NCBI RefSeq assembly: GCF_002778325.1
Contig: NZ_NESI01000002.1
Span: 1 to 64,000 of the forward strand
Origin: Limnohabitans sp. B9-3
GTDB lineage: Bacteria; Pseudomonadota; Gammaproteobacteria; Burkholderiales; Burkholderiaceae_C
DNA: 64,000 bases
Reading direction: 5' to 3'
In this document: positions 61,511 to 64,000 of the stretch, in pieces
How positions within the stretch are numbered: the first letter of the stretch is position 1
Layout: each line of letters begins with the position of its first letter
Program-made: the position numbers and the translations under genes
Notes under the pieces: generated by a model
Database searches by the model: none
Seen by the model: the letters and a program-made list of their open reading frames with translations, nothing else
What the model was told of the DNA's origin: nothing

Positions 61511-62206
61511 TTAGGCCACGCGAACCGAGAGTTCGCCCAAACCGGCCACGGCACCGACCAGGGTGTCGCCAGAGACCACCGCGTTCACGCCTTCGGGGGT
61601 GCCGGTGTAAATCAAGTCGCCCGGTTGCAACTCCCACGCGGCAGACAAGTGCTCGATGGTTTCTGCCACGTTCCAAATCAGCTGGCTGATGTTGCTGCGC
61701 TGGCGGTCTTGCCCGTTGACTTGCACATAAATCTCAGCATTCATCACGTCACCGGCTTGTTCGGCGGGGGTGATGGGGCCAATGGGCGCGCTGTGGTCAA
61801 AGCCTTTGCCAATGCACCAAGGGCGGCCTTGTTTTTTCATCTCACCCTGCAAGTCACGGCGTGTCATGTCCAAACCCACGGCGTAGCCATAGATGTGGCT
61901 CAATGCGTCTCCCGCTTTGATGTTCTTGCCACCCTTTCCAATGGCCACCACCAACTCAATTTCGTGGTGGAAATTTTTGGTCAAGCTGGGGTAGGGCATG
62001 GCGCCTGTTTCGCCTGCGTTGACCACCACCAGTGAGTCGGTAGGCTTCAAAAAGAAGAAGGGGGGTTCACGACCGGTGAAGCCCATTTCTTTGGCGTGTT
62101 CTTCGTAATTGCGGCCCACGCAGTAAATGCGGTGCACCGGAAAACGCTCGGTTTTGCCAACAACAGGCACGGAGGCCACGGGGGGTGGTGTGAACAGGTA
62201 GCTCAT
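61511..62206 (-). CDS. Fumarylacetoacetate hydrolase family protein
   Basis: A 231-residue FAH-fold enzyme. IYCVGRNYEEHAKEMG is the family start, the metal ligands are in HHEIELVVAIG (E-x-E) and GLDMTRRD, and GDLIYTGTPEGV is the closing motif. Homologues include fumarylpyruvate hydrolase (gentisate pathway) and oxaloacetate decarboxylases. It is 42 bases after the ABM gene. Exact substrate uncertain. Confidence 0.87.
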   Translation of the reverse strand: MSYLFTPPPVASVPVVGKTERFPVHRIYCVGRNYEEHAKEMGFTGREPPFFFLKPTDSLVVVNAGETGAMPYPSLTKNFHHEIELVVAIGKGGKNIKAGDALSHIYGYAVGLDMTRRDLQGEMKKQGRPWCIGKGFDHSAPIGPITPAEQAGDVMNAEIYVQVNGQDRQRSNISQLIWNVAETIEHLSAAWELQPGDLIYTGTPEGVNAVVSGDTLVGAVAGLGELSVRVA

Positions 62207-62248
62207 GGATGGGGTCTCGCGGGTTGGGTGATTTGGGCGGTGTTGGAA

Positions 62249-62554
62249 TTAGTCAGAAGACTTGGCCAGCAGCGTGAAGTGCTCAACCACAGGGGCTTGG
62301 GCGAAGAACGGGCCCACGATGGCACGCCATTCGGCGAAGGCTGCTGATTCACGGAAATCCACGGTGTGGTTTTCGAGCGTGGCCCAAAAAATTTGCAGCA
62401 CGTAGCGCTCTGGCGACTCGATGCCTCGGTTGATTTTGTAGCCTTCAAAGCCTTTGGCTTTGGAGATCACGGTCTCTACGCCACGTTGAATGGCTTCGTC
62501 AAATGCGGCTTGTTGGCCAGGCTGAATACGGATATCGGCGAGTTCGAGGATCAT
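62249..62554 (-). CDS. Antibiotic biosynthesis monooxygenase (ABM) domain protein
   Basis: A 101-residue dimeric alpha/beta-barrel protein of the ABM family. The AFDEAIQRGVETVISKAKGF and RYVLQIFWATLENHTVDFRE blocks are the family core. Members range from cofactor-free monooxygenases to heme-degrading or unknown-function proteins. It probably forms a unit with the FAH and Nudix genes. ATG 62554 starts the conserved part. Confidence 0.8.
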   Translation of the reverse strand: MILELADIRIQPGQQAAFDEAIQRGVETVISKAKGFEGYKINRGIESPERYVLQIFWATLENHTVDFRESAAFAEWRAIVGPFFAQAPVVEHFTLLAKSSD

Positions 62555-62636
62555 GGTGATGCAGTCAGTTGATACGAGCTTCAAGTCTACCGCCGTCTCT
62601 GTCTGCTGAGCGCCGTGTTAGGGATATCCTCCACGC

Positions 62637-63503
62637 ATGTTGCAACTTTTTCAGACCGAAGCGTCGCCTGGACCTATTGACTTGACACGTTCTTTGAACG
62701 CTTGGTTGCCGGCAGGTGTAAGTGCGGTGTGCACCACGCGTCAGGGCGGGGTCTCGCACGCACCCTTTGAGAGCTTCAATCTGGGCGATCACGTTCACGA
62801 TGAACCTGCACATGTGGCTGCGAACCGCCAACATTTGCAAGCGCGCTTGGACGGTGCCGTCCCCATTTTTTTGCAGCAAGTGCATGGCACGCAGGTGGTG
62901 GCCTTGGACGCCCATACCCCGCAGGGCACCCTCGCGGATGCTTGCGTCACTACAGACGCTGAGGTGGCTTGCACCATCATGGTGGCCGATTGTTTGCCGC
63001 TGCTGTTCACCGATGAGGGCGGGCGAGTGGTGGCCGCAGCGCATGCGGGCTGGCGTGGTTTGGCCGCGGGCGTGATTGAGCAAACTGTGCAGGCTATGAG
63101 AGAGGCAAGTGGTGAGACAAGCGGCAAGGCCCAAAGTCCTGCATACAACGAGGCCCATGCGCCGCAGAGGCTGCAAGCCCATGCACTGCGCGCCTGGTTA
63201 GGCCCATGTATTGGTGTGGAGGCGTTTGAGGTGGGGCCTGAGGTGCGTGAGGCCTTCATCGCTCAGGACGCGTCATCGACAGCATTTTTTAAGCCGCATC
63301 CTCTTCATGCCCACAAGTGGCTGGCTGATTTGGCCGGTTTGGCGCGCGCGCGGTTGCAGGCCTTGGGTGTTCAAACCGTTGCGGGCAATGACAGCACGCA
63401 GGCGTGGTGCACGGTCACGCAGGGTACGCAGTTTTTTTCGTATCGACGCGATGGCCAAACGGGGCGCTTTGCTGTGTGCATTTGGCGTCGTTGCAACGCC
63501 TAA
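62637..63503 (+). CDS. pgeF: PgeF/YfiH peptidoglycan-editing factor (laccase domain)
   Basis: A 288-residue DUF152 protein. Metal-site residues are in the HGTQVV, ADCLPLLF and HAGWRGLAAGV motifs, with GPCIGVEAFEVG. In E. coli PgeF keeps non-L-Ala residues out of the peptidoglycan precursor; related proteins act on purine nucleosides. In Comamonadaceae it commonly sits near phaC, as here. A 15-17-residue insertion near QAMREASGETSG is lineage-specific. Confidence 0.88.
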   Translation: MLQLFQTEASPGPIDLTRSLNAWLPAGVSAVCTTRQGGVSHAPFESFNLGDHVHDEPAHVAANRQHLQARLDGAVPIFLQQVHGTQVVALDAHTPQGTLADACVTTDAEVACTIMVADCLPLLFTDEGGRVVAAAHAGWRGLAAGVIEQTVQAMREASGETSGKAQSPAYNEAHAPQRLQAHALRAWLGPCIGVEAFEVGPEVREAFIAQDASSTAFFKPHPLHAHKWLADLAGLARARLQALGVQTVAGNDSTQAWCTVTQGTQFFSYRRDGQTGRFAVCIWRRCNA

Positions 63504-63517
63504 GCAACGGGTTCCAA

Positions 63518-63769
63518 TTATTTGGAATTCTCTTTGTCAGATGCTTGAGCGTTGCGCTGCGCATGCATCTCTCGCCCCGCCATCTCCTTGGCTTTGAGCG
63601 CACGTTTGCGTGCTGGTGAGCCCATGATGTAGCCCACCACCCCCATAGGCAATGCCCCGTACAACAAAAAGGTGACGATAGCGCCCAGCACCGTGCCGAT
63701 GGGGCTGGTGGCTTCAGCCACGGCCATCATCAGGGCCACATACATCCAAGCAATCAGAACTAAATACAT
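63518..63769 (-). CDS. Small membrane protein, two predicted transmembrane helices
   Basis: An 83-residue protein. Helices are at about 3-20 (YLVLIAWMYVALMMAVAEA) and 26-49, then a basic tail (ARKRALKAKEMAGREMHAQR). No known domain is recognised. It is convergent with pgeF and divergent from phaC, where it is a common neighbour in this family. Function unknown. Confidence 0.65.
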   Translation of the reverse strand: MYLVLIAWMYVALMMAVAEATSPIGTVLGAIVTFLLYGALPMGVVGYIMGSPARKRALKAKEMAGREMHAQRNAQASDKENSK

Positions 63770-63797
63770 CTAGGGGTTTTCTCTTGAGTTTGATGTT

Positions 63798-63826
63798 TGT
63801 CAGAAATACGAAGTATTTCGCTGACA
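63798..63826. promoter_or_regulatory. Extended palindrome upstream of phaC
   Basis: TGTCA-GAAATAC-GAA-GTATTTC-GC-TGACA: perfect 7-base inner arms plus outer TGTCA/TGACA arms with a 2-base bulge on one side. It lies about 50 bases before the phaC start and beside the divergent small membrane protein gene. A dimeric regulator site is likely; which regulator is not shown. Confidence 0.45.
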
Positions 63827-63874
63827 TACTGGTGACAGTTAAAAAAACTGCTGTGACTGTATAGGAGTGTGGTG

Positions 63875-64000
63875 ATGGATCAGAATTCGGCCCTCAAAAG
63901 CTTGGGTGATAGCTGGGCCAAAGCCCTGGCCTCGTTTCAAACGTTAGGTGCAGGCGAGGGGGCTGCCCCAAGTTTGAGTTTTGCACCTGACAAGCTCGAA
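63875..64000 (+). CDS. phaC: Poly-hydroxyalkanoate synthase class I, N-terminus (partial)
   Basis: The first 42 codons, running off the right edge. MDQNSALKSLGDSWAKALAS with an amphipathic helix, then APDKLE, is the typical start of Comamonadaceae class I PhaC, which polymerises (R)-3-hydroxyacyl-CoA into granules. TAGGAG lies 8 bases upstream. The catalytic Cys region is outside the window, so the call rests on the N-terminus and the pgeF neighbour. Confidence 0.7.
   Translation, partial: MDQNSALKSLGDSWAKALASFQTLGAGEGAAPSLSFAPDKLE

Noticed and set aside
62565-63182. A minus-strand frame opposite pgeF
   Set aside because: Antisense to a conserved laccase-domain gene; Cys/Arg-rich, no domain.
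1-64000. CRISPR arrays, toxin-antitoxin pairs, restriction systems, prophage genes
   Set aside because: Looked for by eye on both strands; no regularly spaced repeats and no recognisable proteins of these kinds.

Overview
The window looks like a chromosome segment of a betaproteobacterium of the Comamonadaceae type (Limnohabitans/Rhodoferax/Polaromonas-like). This rests on gene content: Bug/TctC solute receptors, Liv and TRAP transporters, aromatic-type oxygenases, a pgeF-to-phaC neighbourhood, and protein sequences typical of that family. No taxonomic search was possible. No rRNA, complete tRNA, CRISPR array or prophage is visible. The only mobile-element traces are the right end of an IS256-family element (1-127) and a decayed IS3-family remnant (6971-7165).

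Layout. (1) 1-210: IS256-type right end abutting a 25-base tRNA-like 3' end and its terminator. (2) 405-3923, minus strand: a four-gene phosphorylation-switch operon (SiaB-type kinase, SiaC-type substrate, class III nucleotide cyclase, SpoIIE/PP2C phosphatase). It resembles the Pseudomonas SiaABCD module, but an adenylate-cyclase-like output replaces the diguanylate cyclase. (3) 4240-6889: an arsenic operon (arsR, LMW-PTP-type arsC, aquaglyceroporin, glutaredoxin-type arsC, arsH). (4) 6971-13917: an IS3 remnant, then a visibly GC-richer block of amidase, PuuE-like deacetylase, NMT1/ThiY-like ABC transporter and guanine-deaminase-like amidohydrolase. Two divergent sigma-54 promoter matches drive it, suggesting nitrogen-controlled scavenging of an unidentified N-heterocycle or amide. 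(5) 14080-17459: coq7-like, folB, SF1B helicase.

(6) 17619-34882: a catabolic stretch. It holds two SDRs with a TetR regulator, a luciferase-like monooxygenase, a complete Liv ABC transporter operon with an embedded SDR and MhpC-like hydrolase, a MarR regulator with a Baeyer-Villiger monooxygenase, a lipocalin-like protein, an MhpD-like hydratase, a Rieske oxygenase, a Bug receptor, another SDR and a lipoprotein hydrolase. Together they look like uptake and oxidative breakdown of aromatic or cyclic ketone compounds, but no ring-cleavage dioxygenase lies in the window. (7) 34950-48205: selD, an AttEFGH-like export module, then a minus-strand run of MCP, crtI, ABC-2 exporter, LON-domain protein and psiE, followed by stress genes (BON, CsbD, cupin).

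(8) 48216-57744: an Lrp regulator divergent from an AceE/MdeB-like 2-oxoacid dehydrogenase E1, an AraC regulator divergent from an AEC exporter, GST, M16 peptidase and a desaturase. (9) 57921-64000: a TRAP transporter split across both strands, Nudix hydrolase, FAH-family enzyme, ABM protein, pgeF, a small membrane protein and the start of phaC.

Several intergenic palindromes or spaced repeats are good operator candidates, at 9447-9461, 19267-19281, 29036-29067, 52172-52203, 60901-60916 and 63798-63826. Start codons were often moved inward from the longest reading frame when a Shine-Dalgarno sequence or 4-base overlap favoured it.
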